A stretch of 64,000 nt of DNA from Dactylonectria macrodidyma. Its lineage: Eukaryota; Ascomycota; Sordariomycetes; Hypocreales; Nectriaceae. The stretch is taken from assembly GCA_020744425.1 (NCBI GenBank), contig JAGMUV010000001.1:930001-994000 (forward strand), in the 5' to 3' direction. Positions 1-11,022 of the stretch are shown here, piece by piece. Position numbers and translations under genes: made by a program. The notes beneath the pieces are model-generated. The model saw nothing but the letters and a program-made list of their open reading frames with translations. It was not told the DNA's origin and ran no database searches. How positions within the stretch are numbered: the first letter of the stretch is position 1; each line of letters opens with the position of its first letter.

Positions 1-2314
1 GACCTTCAGCGAACGGAGCAGCGGTCTTAGTGCTGCCTAGGCCCTGTTGGCCTCCCCTGGTTGCTGCAGGCCGGTTTTGGTGCCTCCAAGACCCGGGAAC
101 CGGCTCTCATTTGGGACGATCCCCCTGGCCAGCTCATCTCATCCCTGAGCAATGGGGCATTTGCTGACTTGAATCAATCGTCATTGTTTTCGCCCGAAGC
201 CATGCTGAGTTGGAGTCTTTTTGCCGGATTGGACCCCCTGAAATCGCCACCCTAAACCAGAGAGGGAGAGCTTGAACTCTCTTCTCAGGGGCCGACCGAC
301 TATTCATCTCATCTCGCATCCATATAGGTACATTTGGCTCATGTTTTCCTTTCCTGACATCTCAACTGCGTGCACAAAGTGTACACGAGACAAAAGCAGT
401 GAGTGGAACACCCTCCGCATTTCAAGATGGACTGACATCTCTAGGACCCCCGGGCTCAATCCCCGTCTGAAGTGATTGAGGCGTTACATTTTCGTCCCCA
501 AAGGGGCGGTCCGCTCCCGGTAGCACCGCTTTATGAAACACCCCCGTCCAAAATGAGAATCACGACTAGAAAAGTTGTCGTTTACCCTAGGAGACTACCC
601 GATTTGTTGCCGCTTTTACCTGAAATGGTAAAAAGTTTCTTTGTGCAAGATGCTGTTCGACTGACACACTGCATGGTCTGTGCAAGCGGTGTGTTCGTCC
701 TTCACCACACGTTGAGTTTCGATATGTCCACCATCGACTGACAGAGTACAAATCTGGAACTCGACTCGCAGCAGAAAGAGGCATCAGACGCAGTCATGTA
801 TAATATCACTGAATTAAAACATCAGAAACATGGCTAGGGAGACCTGCTGAACCGCAAGACGCTGTAGTAGCGTTCTCAATCCCCGCCGCTCGCTTTTGCC
901 GCGCAACTGCAGCATCATTACACTACGGCCACTTATTCGCAACCGTCGATCCGAGACATTCCTGCCTCACAACCCTAGCTGACGCTCAATAGCTAGTGGA
1001 TTGGCCTATTGGCAGTGATGTCAAACTACATCAAATACTCAGTAGATCAGCGCATTAGGCGTTTTCTTACCTAGTTGGATGCCTTGATCCATAAAAGCGG
1101 CGATGCGTCACAGTCAAGCTCAAGCTGTATAGCAACCACCACCATGCCACTATCACACTACTTTGACTGAAAGTGTTCTCTCTTGTTTCAAGTCAGGACC
1201 TGGTCTCACACTAAGACGGAACTATTGAGGATGGTGAAGGATAGTAAACAGCCATTGCAAGTTTCGAGACCCAAAACACTCCAATTCGAACCTAAAGGCG
1301 GCACAAACCAGACAAAGACACCTCATGATAAGCACATCTGGCCACCATCACTTGGGTAGCATTGGTTTGCTTTTTCTCTCAACCATCACCTTATTTCACA
1401 GTTCCTTCTCACCCGTATCAATTTCCACCAACTACGGCCTCTAGGTTTCAAGTTTGAGCTCCTGCCTTTGCCGGCGCATACTTTCAACGGCGTTGTCTCT
1501 GCGACGGGCTTAGGCGCGGCAAACCTAAATGAGATGGTGACACTCAGCTTTCCTTTCCCCACTCAGTCACATCACCAACAGCTTCCTTTTGGCTATTTTG
1601 TTTGTCCCGACCCTTGCCGACACTTAACTCGGGCGATATGATCTAGATTCACTACAGGCCAGTGCTGCACCTCGCTCATCGTCTGTGCCCCTCTGACTTG
1701 GCGGCGTGGATCCGCGCATGCGCCGCCCCCGCATGTTTGACCACGCGGGACCAGAGTCAGTGCCCTTCAACGACCGTTTATAGTGGTTCTTGACCAGATT
1801 GCTAGTACGGTCCCTGAAACTATTTGCTTCGGATTAGTCACTCGAAAAGGAAGTTCACAGAATCGAGCATCTAACACAGAGTTACAGTTTTGCCACCCGC
1901 CTTTGCTTCTTCCGACCTCAATGTTCTAGAGTCTTCATTCTCATCTGCTTGAATAGTCGACCATGGCATTTCCATGGGCTGATGAAAGAAATGGCGACCA
2001 CAGCTTGCTTTTGTCTCCATTGATGTTGTTCTTCTATTGGCGCTTGCCACTTAGTTGGCCATGCAGACTACGAGAGCCGCGAAAATGTCTGTACATCATT
2101 GACACAAAGGGTTCATTGCCATTCGCCATATGCTCGAGTTTTAGTTGACAAGTATATTTGCTCTTAAATTAAACCAGCGGATATAATGGATCCAGATATC
2201 TAGCTCTTCGTATGCGCATACGTTTTTACTCCCCGTGTAGAATTTTGCCCACCCGCATGCCGCCTTTCCTGACAGCTTCTCATTTCATAAATCTATAAAG
2301 TTGACGCTGGATAT
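1..2314. other. Intergenic, no gene recognised
   Basis: No open frame here shows a known domain, coding-like composition or convincing exon with splice sites. The right part is the 3' flank of the thiolase gene, which is transcribed leftwards. The stretch near 1350-1950 is CT-rich and resembles a fungal promoter or leader, but no plausible start with a long frame follows it. Confidence 0.5.
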
Positions 2315-3574
2315 TTACTCCCTTGTGAAAAGACCAGCCATACCCATGCCAGTACCAATGCACATGCTCACAACACCGACTTCACCACCGGTTCTTCCCA
2401 GGCCGTGCAGCAATGTGCTGGTCAGGCGGGCACCAGTGGCTCCAAGCGGGTGGCCGAGGGCGATAGCACCACCGTCGGGGTTCACGCGTCCTTGGGCCAG
2501 CGCATCCTCGAGACCCAGGGAGCGGATGCTGTAGAGAGCTTGGCTGGCAAAGGCCTCGTTGATCTCCCAGCGGTTGATGTCGTCGTTGGTGAGGTCATGT
2601 TGAGCCAGCAGCTTGGGGATGGCCACGGCGGGACCGACACCCATCTCATCGGGGTCGCAGCCTACAGTTACGGCAGAGACGAACTTGCCAATGATGCGGT
2701 CGCCGAGGCCTAGAGCGGTGGCCGTGCTACGGCGCATGATGAGCGCAGCCGCGGCACCGTCGGATACCTGACTGGAGTTACCAGCTGTGGAAGCACCGTC
2801 AGGCTTGAAGGCGGGCTTGAGCTTGGCGAGCTTCTCTGCGGTCACACCCTCGCGGATGCCATCGTCGGCGGTGACGGTGATGGTCTGAGCCTCACCAACA
2901 GCGTTGCCTTGCTTGTCAACCTCCTGGAAGCGAGTAGTGACGGGGACGATCTCGGCGTCGAAGAAACCCTGGGAACGAGCATGCGCGGCTCGACGGTGCG
3001 ACTCGGCAGCTAGGGCGTCCTGGTCAGCACGAGAGACGTTGTAGCGCTCGGCAACGTTCTCTGAAGTCAGACCCATAGGCATGATGCAGTCGCGGGCGTG
3101 GTGGTTGGGCGAGTCGCGCAGCTCGGGCCACAGGTCGACGGGGATGGCGCGAGAGCCGTAGTTGCGGGTCATGCTCTCCATGCCGGCACCGATACCAGCA
3201 TCAATAGCTCCGACCCGGATCTGGGCGGACACGGAGGCAATGGCCTGGAGCGACGAGGAGCAGGCGCGGTTGACGGTGTAAAGGGAGGTGCTGTTGGGGT
3301 AGCCGACGTGGTTCATGGCCATGCGGGCAGCCTTGGAGCCGCCGAGCTCGGAGAGAACGACGCCGACGGCGACATCCTGAACGGCGGCCGGGTCGAGGTT
3401 CGGGTTGGCTTCGAGGGTGGCGCGCAAGACGTTGGCGAGGAGCTCCTCGGGGAAGGCGTCCTTGAGACCGCCCTTGTAGGAGCGGCACACGGGAGTGCGG
3501 AGGGCAGAGAGGATGACGGTGTCAGTGGGAGCTTTGGTGAGGACGGCGGAGAGGCCCTTGGGGAATTGAGGCAT
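2315..3574 (-). CDS. 3-ketoacyl-CoA thiolase (acetyl-CoA acyltransferase), 419 aa
   Basis: Thiolase that cleaves 3-ketoacyl-CoA with CoA to give acetyl-CoA and a shortened acyl-CoA, the last step of beta-oxidation. Single exon. The nucleophilic cysteine is Cys105 in [10 protein letters not shown]. The catalytic GHP motif ([12 protein letters not shown]) has His375, and the second active-site cysteine is Cys405 in SMCIGTGMG. Length fits degradative thiolases of about 400-420 aa. The open frame extends 41 codons upstream, but I chose the ATG at 3574 because it sits in a good context (gtcacaATGcc) and the upstream residues do not look like thiolase. No clear PTS2 (R-L-x5-H-L) is visible at the N-terminus, and the end (FTRE) is not a PTS1, so location in the peroxisome is an inference from the family. 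A mitochondrial or cytosolic acetyl-CoA acetyltransferase is a less likely alternative. Confidence 0.93.
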   Translation of the reverse strand: MPQFPKGLSAVLTKAPTDTVILSALRTPVCRSYKGGLKDAFPEELLANVLRATLEANPNLDPAAVQDVAVGVVLSELGGSKAARMAMNHVGYPNSTSLYTVNRACSSSLQAIASVSAQIRVGAIDAGIGAGMESMTRNYGSRAIPVDLWPELRDSPNHHARDCIMPMGLTSENVAERYNVSRADQDALAAESHRRAAHARSQGFFDAEIVPVTTRFQEVDKQGNAVGEAQTITVTADDGIREGVTAEKLAKLKPAFKPDGASTAGNSSQVSDGAAAALIMRRSTATALGLGDRIIGKFVSAVTVGCDPDEMGVGPAVAIPKLLAQHDLTNDDINRWEINEAFASQALYSIRSLGLEDALAQGRVNPDGGAIALGHPLGATGARLTSTLLHGLGRTGGEVGVVSMCIGTGMGMAGLFTRE

Positions 3575-4405
3575 TGTGACGAGAGTGCCGAAGTCGGCGG
3601 AGACGGGGCGGAAGAGAGGGGGGGAATCGAGAAGGAGAGAGATGAAGGTGAAGGTATTCCCGGATATTCGGAAATCTGGACAAGGACAACCCCACAACGC
3701 AAGCTTAGACAGGGACGAAGCTGATCAAGAGCAATGTGATCGAGGAAAGGGAAGTAGAAGAATAGAAAAGAAATAAGAGAGATCGGCTGCCGGGATAGCT
3801 GGCGGAAGAGTTCGCGGGAGAGAACGGCATCGTGGTCGGCTAATCGATCATCCACCGTCTGGCGGCACCAGTTCCCCGCCAAATCATTCCCCAGCCGACG
3901 TTGTCGGAAGCAAGTGGCGGGCCACCACCCACCATCCCCCCACCTGCTTCCCATCGCCGCGTCCCCACCACGGCTCCAGATCTCGGCTGTTGGCCACGGA
4001 AACTTACCGTTAGCTGTGGCTCATCCGGATATGTGTGGTGCAGTTGAGGCGGTGCACTCACTCAGACACATGTTCCTCAGCTCTGTGGGGTTACTGAGCC
4101 TCGGATCGTAATCGGGACACTCACAAGATGCATAGTGATTTCAAGGTATTTATTTAACCTACATGCTACCGATCGTTAACTTTCAAGCTACCTACCTAGG
4201 TAGTCAGTCCATACCAGATTGTCCTACAGACGCCTTAACAAGCACAGGCAATCCCCATCTCGTCCTCTGCCTTGAAACGATGATCCAGTCCCGTACTCCT
4301 CCGCCTTCGCCATTCAACTTTGTACATATCCAAGACTTTTCTTCATCTTTGGGTATCTTTAACTTTCTGTCCCTTTTGCGCTTAACATTGACTGAGTCGT
4401 CGCTT
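3575..4405. other. Intergenic: thiolase promoter and neighbour's 3' flank
   Basis: About 830 bp between the thiolase start and the stop of the next leftward gene. It should hold the thiolase promoter and leader. It contains the palindrome TACCTAGGTA at 4193-4202 inside a run of ACCT/AGGT units. No coding region was recognised. Confidence 0.5.
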
Positions 4406-6112
4406 TTATTGGCTGTACTGGATTCCCAGCCCGACCCTCCTTCGCTCTTCGGCCAACGAACCTCCGACCCGTATCTTCTTGGCCGGGCTTCCCTGATCTC
4501 GCATCACATCCTCATTTGACCCATGGTTCCCGCTAAACCTGCGCTTCTCCCCGTCGCCTTTGGAGTTGGAGAACAGTTTCGCTTGCATTCGAGCGGATTT
4601 ATCGACTGGAGAGTGTGTCCCGCCTCTTGAACCTGTTGAGCTAGCCACTTCGAAGCTCTGTCGCGGATCCCGCAGCAACAACTCCGTGGCCGCTTGGCTG
4701 GCTTGACTATCAAATACCTCCTCGTCATCTTCATCACGAGACCGCTCTCCTCGTGCCGCTAGTGAAGCCTGAGACGCAAAGGAGGCAGCTGCCACCGATT
4801 GCAATGCTTGCCGGGCCAGCTCCTCGTTATCCTCCACGGAGATGGTGCTCTCTCGGCTCTGTCGTCGACGCTCTGGTCTTGTGACTGGTGTCATAGGTAG
4901 TCTCTGAGGGTATCGCTGGGGTTCAGTCTGTGGAACGAGATCGACTGAGGGCAGGAGACCAGTAAGCTCACTACGGGAGCGATTCATCGGTGTAGTAGGG
5001 AGTGATGACATGGACTGAGCATTGCGTTGATGCTTCCTTACTTGTCGCGGTGCTGGCCGGTGTGAGGGGAGGGGAGTTGATGGCGCACTGTTGTTGTCCT
5101 GGCTCATAGCCTGGAGCAGAGCTGACAATCCGTGTTCGCCCTCTCGGGTTTCCCGAGCAGCTGCCCGTGGCGTATGACGAGGAGTAGAGCGGTAGAGCTG
5201 GGGTGTCAAGGCCGCCTGTGTCTGTTGCTTTGGTGTCAAGGCACCGTGAAATATGCCGCCGGGACTACACATGCTATGCAAATGTTCTCGATTCTCTCGG
5301 ATTCGGTTGAGGAGCATATCCCTCTCCTCCGTCAGACTGATGGTTTCCTCCTCCTTCTGTTGAATGACCTTCTTGGCCACCTTGACGCGACGCTGCAGTG
5401 TTTCCGCCTCATCCACGGCGGCTTCATACCACATCTTCATCTGGAGATACTTGGCATGGGTCGAGTCGGATGAGGTGCTCAACTCTCGCTTAGCCTGGCG
5501 AGTATGCTCGGCTGTCCGCAAGGCATCCACCTCACGACGGATCATTTCGTGCTCTACAATGGCCCGCTTCTGGTCTTCGTCGGCCTGAAGGCTCAGGAGG
5601 TTGTACTGCAATTTGTGGTGGGCCGTTTCCATCTTGAGCTTCTGGTTTTCGGCGATGCAGCCCTGCAACATAATGCGGAGTTCATCGGCCGAAGCCTCCA
5701 GGACCTGCTGGGACGCGGGTGGGACAAAATCTGAGGTGAGTTGGCGGTCGCGCAGAGTGTTGAGAATTGTGGCGGGCGGAGAGAACAGTGACTGCTGGGA
5801 TCCCGAGAAGGTACGCTTAGAATGGCCGTTTGGAACATGGTTGTTGACCTGGGTCGATGGAGGCGGAGTCAGAGACGAGGGGATTATGGTAATGGCGGGT
5901 CGGTCGTCATTGGTCTCAGTTTTGAAGGATTCGTTGGGATCAATGGGGGATTGCGGGATCTCGGTGGAAGGCAGCGTCACCTGGGACAAGTCTTGGGAGC
6001 CCAAATCCTGGGGAGTCGCGGGTTGGAGGACGGGGCTGGCCATGTCGTTGTCGTCCATAACGATGTCGGCGGGATGTTGTTGGGTCATGGAGGTATCTGC
6101 GTCGGAAGCCAT
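4406..6112 (-). CDS. Coiled-coil protein of unknown function, 568 aa
   Basis: I do not recognise the family. A single uninterrupted frame starts with an ATG at 6112. Residues 1-135 are acidic and rich in Ser/Thr/Pro, with several SP/TP sites typical of CDK targets. Residues about 137-285 are a charged heptad-like region (runs of E, K, Q, L such as VAKKVIQQKEEETISLTEERD) that should form a long coiled coil. Residues 290-430 are rich in TP/SP and basic residues (for example TPRHTPRAAAR), and the C-terminus is basic (SPAKKIRVGG), resembling a nuclear localisation signal. This composition fits a nuclear or spindle-associated scaffold, but that is inference only. No enzyme motif is seen. It is transcribed in the same direction as the thiolase, with about 830 bp between them. 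Confidence 0.8.
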   Translation of the reverse strand: MASDADTSMTQQHPADIVMDDNDMASPVLQPATPQDLGSQDLSQVTLPSTEIPQSPIDPNESFKTETNDDRPAITIIPSSLTPPPSTQVNNHVPNGHSKRTFSGSQQSLFSPPATILNTLRDRQLTSDFVPPASQQVLEASADELRIMLQGCIAENQKLKMETAHHKLQYNLLSLQADEDQKRAIVEHEMIRREVDALRTAEHTRQAKRELSTSSDSTHAKYLQMKMWYEAAVDEAETLQRRVKVAKKVIQQKEEETISLTEERDMLLNRIRENREHLHSMCSPGGIFHGALTPKQQTQAALTPQLYRSTPRHTPRAAARETREGEHGLSALLQAMSQDNNSAPSTPLPSHRPAPRQVRKHQRNAQSMSSLPTTPMNRSRSELTGLLPSVDLVPQTEPQRYPQRLPMTPVTRPERRRQSRESTISVEDNEELARQALQSVAAASFASQASLAARGERSRDEDDEEVFDSQASQAATELLLRDPRQSFEVASSTGSRGGTHSPVDKSARMQAKLFSNSKGDGEKRRFSGNHGSNEDVMRDQGSPAKKIRVGGSLAEERRRVGLGIQYSQ

Positions 6113-7322
6113 CGTGAATTGGTGAACGGGGCACCAGGCCAGACGTGCAGGTAAGGGGGGTTTGCTCAGTAGAAGAGCGTCGAAACCCGACGGTCCAGTT
6201 TATGGGCCGGCGGTGAGGGGGAACCAGCGGCTGCCCAAGGTCTTTGAAATCGGGCGACGATGCGTGTCGTATATTGTTTGTTTGTCGGCGTGTTCGAAAC
6301 CCGTCGCCAAAGTCGCGTGCAAACGGGTCCCTGACGTCGTGGCTGGGCGGAATTGGTCAGGATGGCACGCGCTCCAGCACGGGCGGGACATGGGACATGC
6401 AAAAGCAACAACACGAAAAAAAACAAAAAGCAAGGTACGTTGGGATATCAGCGCGGGGCCGTTGGAGTCTCAGAATTGCGCGGTGGAGAGTGAGCGAGAC
6501 AGGGAGAGAAGCAGATGGGGGGCCTCACAGCCTTGTAGTGAACGGCCTCTCAGTCACTTGCTTGTGGTTTGGCGGAGGAGAAGGGAGACCTGCGGCCTTC
6601 GCAGCGGCCTTGCGCACTGGGGGACGAGAGTTTTTCCGTCTGCGACCGTACCCGGTTGGCTGGGCAAAATAGGACTAATTAGCGAGACGGCCAATCAGAA
6701 TCGGAGAGGCTGGCCAGTTTGGTTCAAATCGAGCAATGCTAAGCCTAAACCGGGCTTGAGGCGGGCGAGGCTGAGGCTCGTGCTGAAAGTCGTCTGGGCT
6801 GGGTGAGAATGGTGAGGTCCGGGCGTTGAGAGAGGCACACGTTGATCCTCACCACATCTTCTCTCTCAGCTGAGTGTCTCACTCTCTTACACGCCATCCA
6901 TCTCCGCCTATCAGCCCTGCATGATAAATTCCAGAGCCCAGCATATTCGCTCTTTCTGTCCGGCATTTCTGCAAAAGCCCTTTGCGGTTCCGGCCGTCGT
7001 GAGGTTTACCTAGAACGTACTGTCTGCTGGGCATTTGCGTCGTACTCCAGATCATCAGAATAGTCAATGTGATAACCACTCAATTCAGTCAGATATAATC
7101 AATAATTTTTCAATTAAACAAAACCTCTGCGTGCATTTGATACACTTCATTCTTGTAGGCGTACCTCGTAGTGTATGTACTGCACATCCTTGACCCATTC
7201 CCCCACCCAAACATCAAACCAGCAGGGCCGGATCGTTTCCCACGATTCTCCGTGTTCCTCTTGTATCAATATTTTCAATTTGTGCCACCGTTCCAAATGG
7301 TTCGTTCCACTTGTCCAGGCCA
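6113..7322. other. Intergenic, promoter of the coiled-coil gene
   Basis: This stretch holds the upstream region of the coiled-coil gene and the 3' flank of the small membrane-protein gene. Open frames near 6162-6806 run antisense to the promoter, are Arg/Trp-rich and resemble no protein family. Confidence 0.45.
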
Positions 7323-7724
7323 CTATCTTTCTCCCTTCTCTTCCAAACTGGCCATGCCTCTCCGAAGACTGCATCCCGACAACTTGTTCCAAGCCCACCT
7401 AACCATCGAGACAAAAAGAATCAGCGGCCATAGCACGATGATTGCCGCCCACCAAGCTACTACCAGAAGCATGTCCCATCGCGACGCGCGAGAGTCAAGA
7501 TACCACTCCGGGACCCACCGGCCAGCGCGGCCGTGGTTGTTGATGAACAGGATGCTCATGACTCCAAAGAAAAACCATCCGAAGACTGACGCAATGATGA
7601 GGATCTTGATTGTCATTGATGAGTCGTAGTTCGCAGTGCTTTGTAGGACATCTTTCTTCGAGAGCAACATGGGAGTGCGCACGATTCTGCCCACAGGGAG
7701 CATCGGGTTCGAGGGGAGGAACAT
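7323..7724 (-). CDS. Small membrane protein with two helices, 133 aa, hypothetical
   Basis: No family recognised. The frame encodes two hydrophobic segments: residues about 38-61 (IKILIIASVFGWFFFGVM and following) and about 84-109 (MLLVVAWWAAIIVLWPLILF), separated by a short polar loop (RAGRWVPEWYLDSRASRWD). A short basic tail follows (SLRRGMASLEEKGER). The open frame runs further upstream to 7958, but that part is A-rich and reads like a leader (agcaaaacat, tgtcgaccagc before the ATG), so I prefer the ATG at 7724; the ATG at 7616, just before the first helix, is also possible. It would sit in a membrane with both ends on the same side. The gene follows Tfb2 on the same strand, about 535 bp away. 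Confidence 0.5.
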   Translation of the reverse strand: MFLPSNPMLPVGRIVRTPMLLSKKDVLQSTANYDSSMTIKILIIASVFGWFFFGVMSILFINNHGRAGRWVPEWYLDSRASRWDMLLVVAWWAAIIVLWPLILFVSMVRWAWNKLSGCSLRRGMASLEEKGER

Positions 7725-8259
7725 GCTGGTCGACACTCGTAGGTCTCGGGATGTTTTGCTTTTTGTTTCTGCTCTCGTCTGGCTTTGCAGCTTAAAGGGT
7801 GTCAAGTTGATACTGATTGATATATTCTTCGTCTTGATGATGGTTGGCTTGGGATGGGTTGATTTGCTAGCGAAGAAGACTCGGCTCATTGCCCGAGTTT
7901 TCCAAGTTGTGCCGAAGTCCTCCTGCCTCATCACCACAAGAGTCAGTCCTGCCTTCAACCGCGGCTTGAACGAAACTTGCGACTTCCAGCTTTCAGGCTG
8001 GCGTTAACGACCACCTGCACCGGTCTCTAGCGCATCTCTAAAAACACGACACTTAGATCGTATGTCCCATCTCTGCTTTCTACATGTACATAATTGCCCG
8101 TTTCGGGTCCGTGATTTCACATGCCGGTAAACCTGGCAATGCCATTCATTGATCTCCCACTTGTGGATTTCTGGCCCCAACGCCCTGTAACGCCGCTGCT
8201 GTTCATACAAAGGTACCTCATGCAGCAATTTGTTGTGTTTCCTTGCTCTTCAACCCTGG

Positions 8260-9851
8260 CTACTCAGTCTTCTTCCGAATCCGTAGATAGTCGCGAATCT
8301 GCTCGTGTTTGCTCGCAAAGAACATCCCTTTCACATCATTGCGCCAGGCTAGTACACCAACCTCTTCAGCGAATCCTGCAACGGCCATGTACTCACGGTG
8401 ATCTTCGAAATCTTTAAAAAGGAAGCCACCAGTGGTTTGCATGCGCTCGTTTTCGAGCTGCCATAAGCGGATTTGGTCAACAACCGTCGGAGGCAGGACG
8501 GGCTTCTTGTTGAGGGCAGCGGTGCGATGCATCTGATCGTGCGCATGTGCGGCGAGGTACGAGATGATCTGGTCGGCCGTGATACCAAAGTTGATAGCCT
8601 GCCGAATCGATTGACGTGAGAGACGGCCAGCCACCATATCTGGGAAACGCATGTTGAGTTTAGCGAAGAGAGCGAGGACAGCAATTTGCAAGGTCGACTG
8701 AGTGTAGGCGTATAGGCGGTAGTTGGTCTCAATAATCACACTGCCCTTTTGTTCTGCACCCCCGCTGGGTGCATTGGACTGGCCTGGCGCCATGGCCGCG
8801 GCAGTAGCAGCTGCGACGCCGTCACTGATGCTGCGGAGACTATTGCCACTGCTGGTGAGGGTCGTGGCAAGGCGTGTGGGGAAGAACATGGACCACTTGT
8901 GATTGGGAATGTAGATGAGACCAAATTCGACAAGGTACACCAGCATGTTCTTTCGTTGATCCGTCAGTGCATTCGTGTCGTAAGCACGACCAAGTTCCAT
9001 GCTGGCGAGTACAAAGAGGAATGACAGCATATCGGTCGCCTCTAGCTCTTTTCGAGTATCCATGGCCTCAAGCCAGAGTAGCAGAAGCGTCCAAACCTGT
9101 GCGTTGGCCTCTTGCAGCAGGAACGTAAAGCCCGCCTTGGTGATGCCTACGCCGCCATTAGGACGACGGTCGACTAGCCGTCCCGCGATGAGTAATTCCT
9201 TCACGTTCTTATTCGGTCCGGCAACGTCGCTGGCGCTCTTGAAACCGACACTAGACACAACATAGTGCAAGATATCCTCCCACCTTTTTCGGGCATAACG
9301 GTCGAGGAAGGGAATGTCGATTTCGGTCGGGATCTGTAGGCTCGAGGGAACACCGAAAGAGTTGTGGGTGCCACCACCTGACAGGGCGAGTCGGAGCGAG
9401 GTCTTGAAGTTGGCGGTCAATTGCATCTCTTGGGGTCGATCTTTCGAGGGTGCCGTGATCTGGACGATGTGGAGGACACGCATCATGGACAGAGCTTGAT
9501 CCTTTTGCCTAGGTCGAGGTCAGAGCGGTTGCTTGACGACTCCACGCGAGGGAGCCGTACCGTTTTGCGCTCGGCTTCACCCAGTCGTCGAGGTCACTGA
9601 GAAGCACAGGTTTAGGACTGTAGAGGATTCGCATGACAAAGGTTTTCGCTGGTAGATTGCCGAGGGTTAGCAAGCACGCGTGCGAGGCGATGACGGTTCA
9701 CGTTCACGGAAGACGTACCCAGGTGTGGAAGCATGCGGCGGAAGATAGCAAAGGCCGTCGAAGGCTGCTGGTACAGCTTCCTAAATGTCGTACCCTGCAG
9801 CTTCTCGAGGTAATCCGCGAGCTGCAGCGCGGTCGTTGGGTTGACTGACAT
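8260..9851 (-). CDS. tfb2: TFIIH subunit Tfb2 (p52 homologue), 489 aa, three exons
   Basis: Subunit of the core TFIIH complex, which opens promoter DNA for RNA polymerase II and acts in nucleotide excision repair; in the family p52/Tfb2 anchors and stimulates the XPB/Ssl2 ATPase. Exons by hand are 9851-9719, 9648-9561 and 9508-8260 (133+88+1249 nt, 490 codons with stop). Both introns are GT-AG, 70 and 52 nt. The N-terminus (LADYLEKLQGTTFRKLYQQP), the short second exon (KTFVMRILYSP, SDLDDWVKP) and QKDQALSMMRVLHIV are characteristic of the family. The conserved C-terminal part includes ETNYRLYAYTQS, QIAVLALFAKLNMRFPDMV and the final strand GMFFASKHEQIRDYLR. Length is normal (447 aa in fission yeast, 513 in budding yeast). 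The start is set by MSVNPTTALQLADYL; an ATG three codons earlier is also in frame. Confidence 0.95.
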
Positions 9852-11022
9852 GTTGGGCAACCGAATGCGCGCGGCGCAATCAGTCAGTCAGTGAAGTCGA
9901 GGAGAGCTATCTCATGATAGGAGACGGGGTCGAGGTGGAAGGTTCGACCAGCGGCGAAGGAAATATAAAGAGGGATTCCAACCACCACGCGTCTGAACCA
10001 GTAATAAGAGGAACGACGAGATGATCGGGGTGGCCGTGAAAGTTTGCAGGTGCTGGTCTCACAAATCGATAAACCTCCAAAAATATGTTCTAGGCGCACC
10101 TATGCACGGTTCATCTAAGTTTAGGTAACAGTCGAGGTTGCTGGCTGTCGGAAAATATCCGGGTACTTACGTCAGTCTCAGTACTACATAATCTTCGGCG
10201 CAAATATTCCGCCCTTCCCCGGATTTCTAGGTGCGCCGGCTCTGGATTCGGCCATTGTGGATTGTTGCCGCCGAGTCGGAAAGATCAGTCACATCTGCAT
10301 TCGCATGCAGTGCAGAGGCGCATATGACCAAAGTACAGGATTACGTACTCTGGCCCTAGCTGGCATCTTGTTTTACGTCAAGCAATCAGACAAATATTTT
10401 GCCAATTTACATCGCTGTATATGATCCCAACCGACTGCATCTTCTGAAGGTCTGATAGCAGATAACTTATACATCATTGTTACTGTCACTTGCTTGGCCG
10501 CATGTTGCCGCCAAAACACGACAGGGGAAACTGTATTTATCAGTGTACATCACTTAATCAATACCTCTACAGGACATCCACATTCGACGACCCATTCGAA
10601 GTTATGCAGTCTTGCATTTGGAGTGCGCCTACTGCGATTCGTCTTCAGCCCTACACTGCAATAGCTTCCTTAAACAATGACCCCTAGAATGAAAGCCACG
10701 TCTATTACTAGGACCAGTAAGTCGTTGTGAGCAGAGTAATCTTGACTGATGGATGCCTTCACCGGCCTGCGATACATAGCTCCAATTGCTCAACTATGCT
10801 CTCAAAGCACAAACTGACCAATCACTGTTCAACTTTCCAGTGGCGCACCCAGAAGTGTGGCGTAATTCGTGGCGTCTTCGGCAATCGCTCACCTTAAGTG
10901 CGTCACTTTCCTTGATATCCCGGAATGCGGGCGGGCTAGGACTAGGTCACAACTCTTCTACTCCGTACACCGCGCGGAATACCGGGGAAGATAAATACTT
11001 CATCTCCACAACAGCAGCAGCC
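9852..11022. other. Divergent promoter region, Tfb2 and hotdog thioesterase
   Basis: About 1.2 kb between two genes pointing away from each other, so it should hold both promoters. Short open frames (for example 9884-10099 and 10490-10687) show no protein-like features. No other gene recognised. Confidence 0.5.

Noticed and set aside
3098..3724. 208-aa frame on the + strand over the thiolase
   Set aside because: It is the antisense shadow of a GC-rich coding region; its Gly/Val/Glu-rich composition mirrors thiolase codons and shows no domain.
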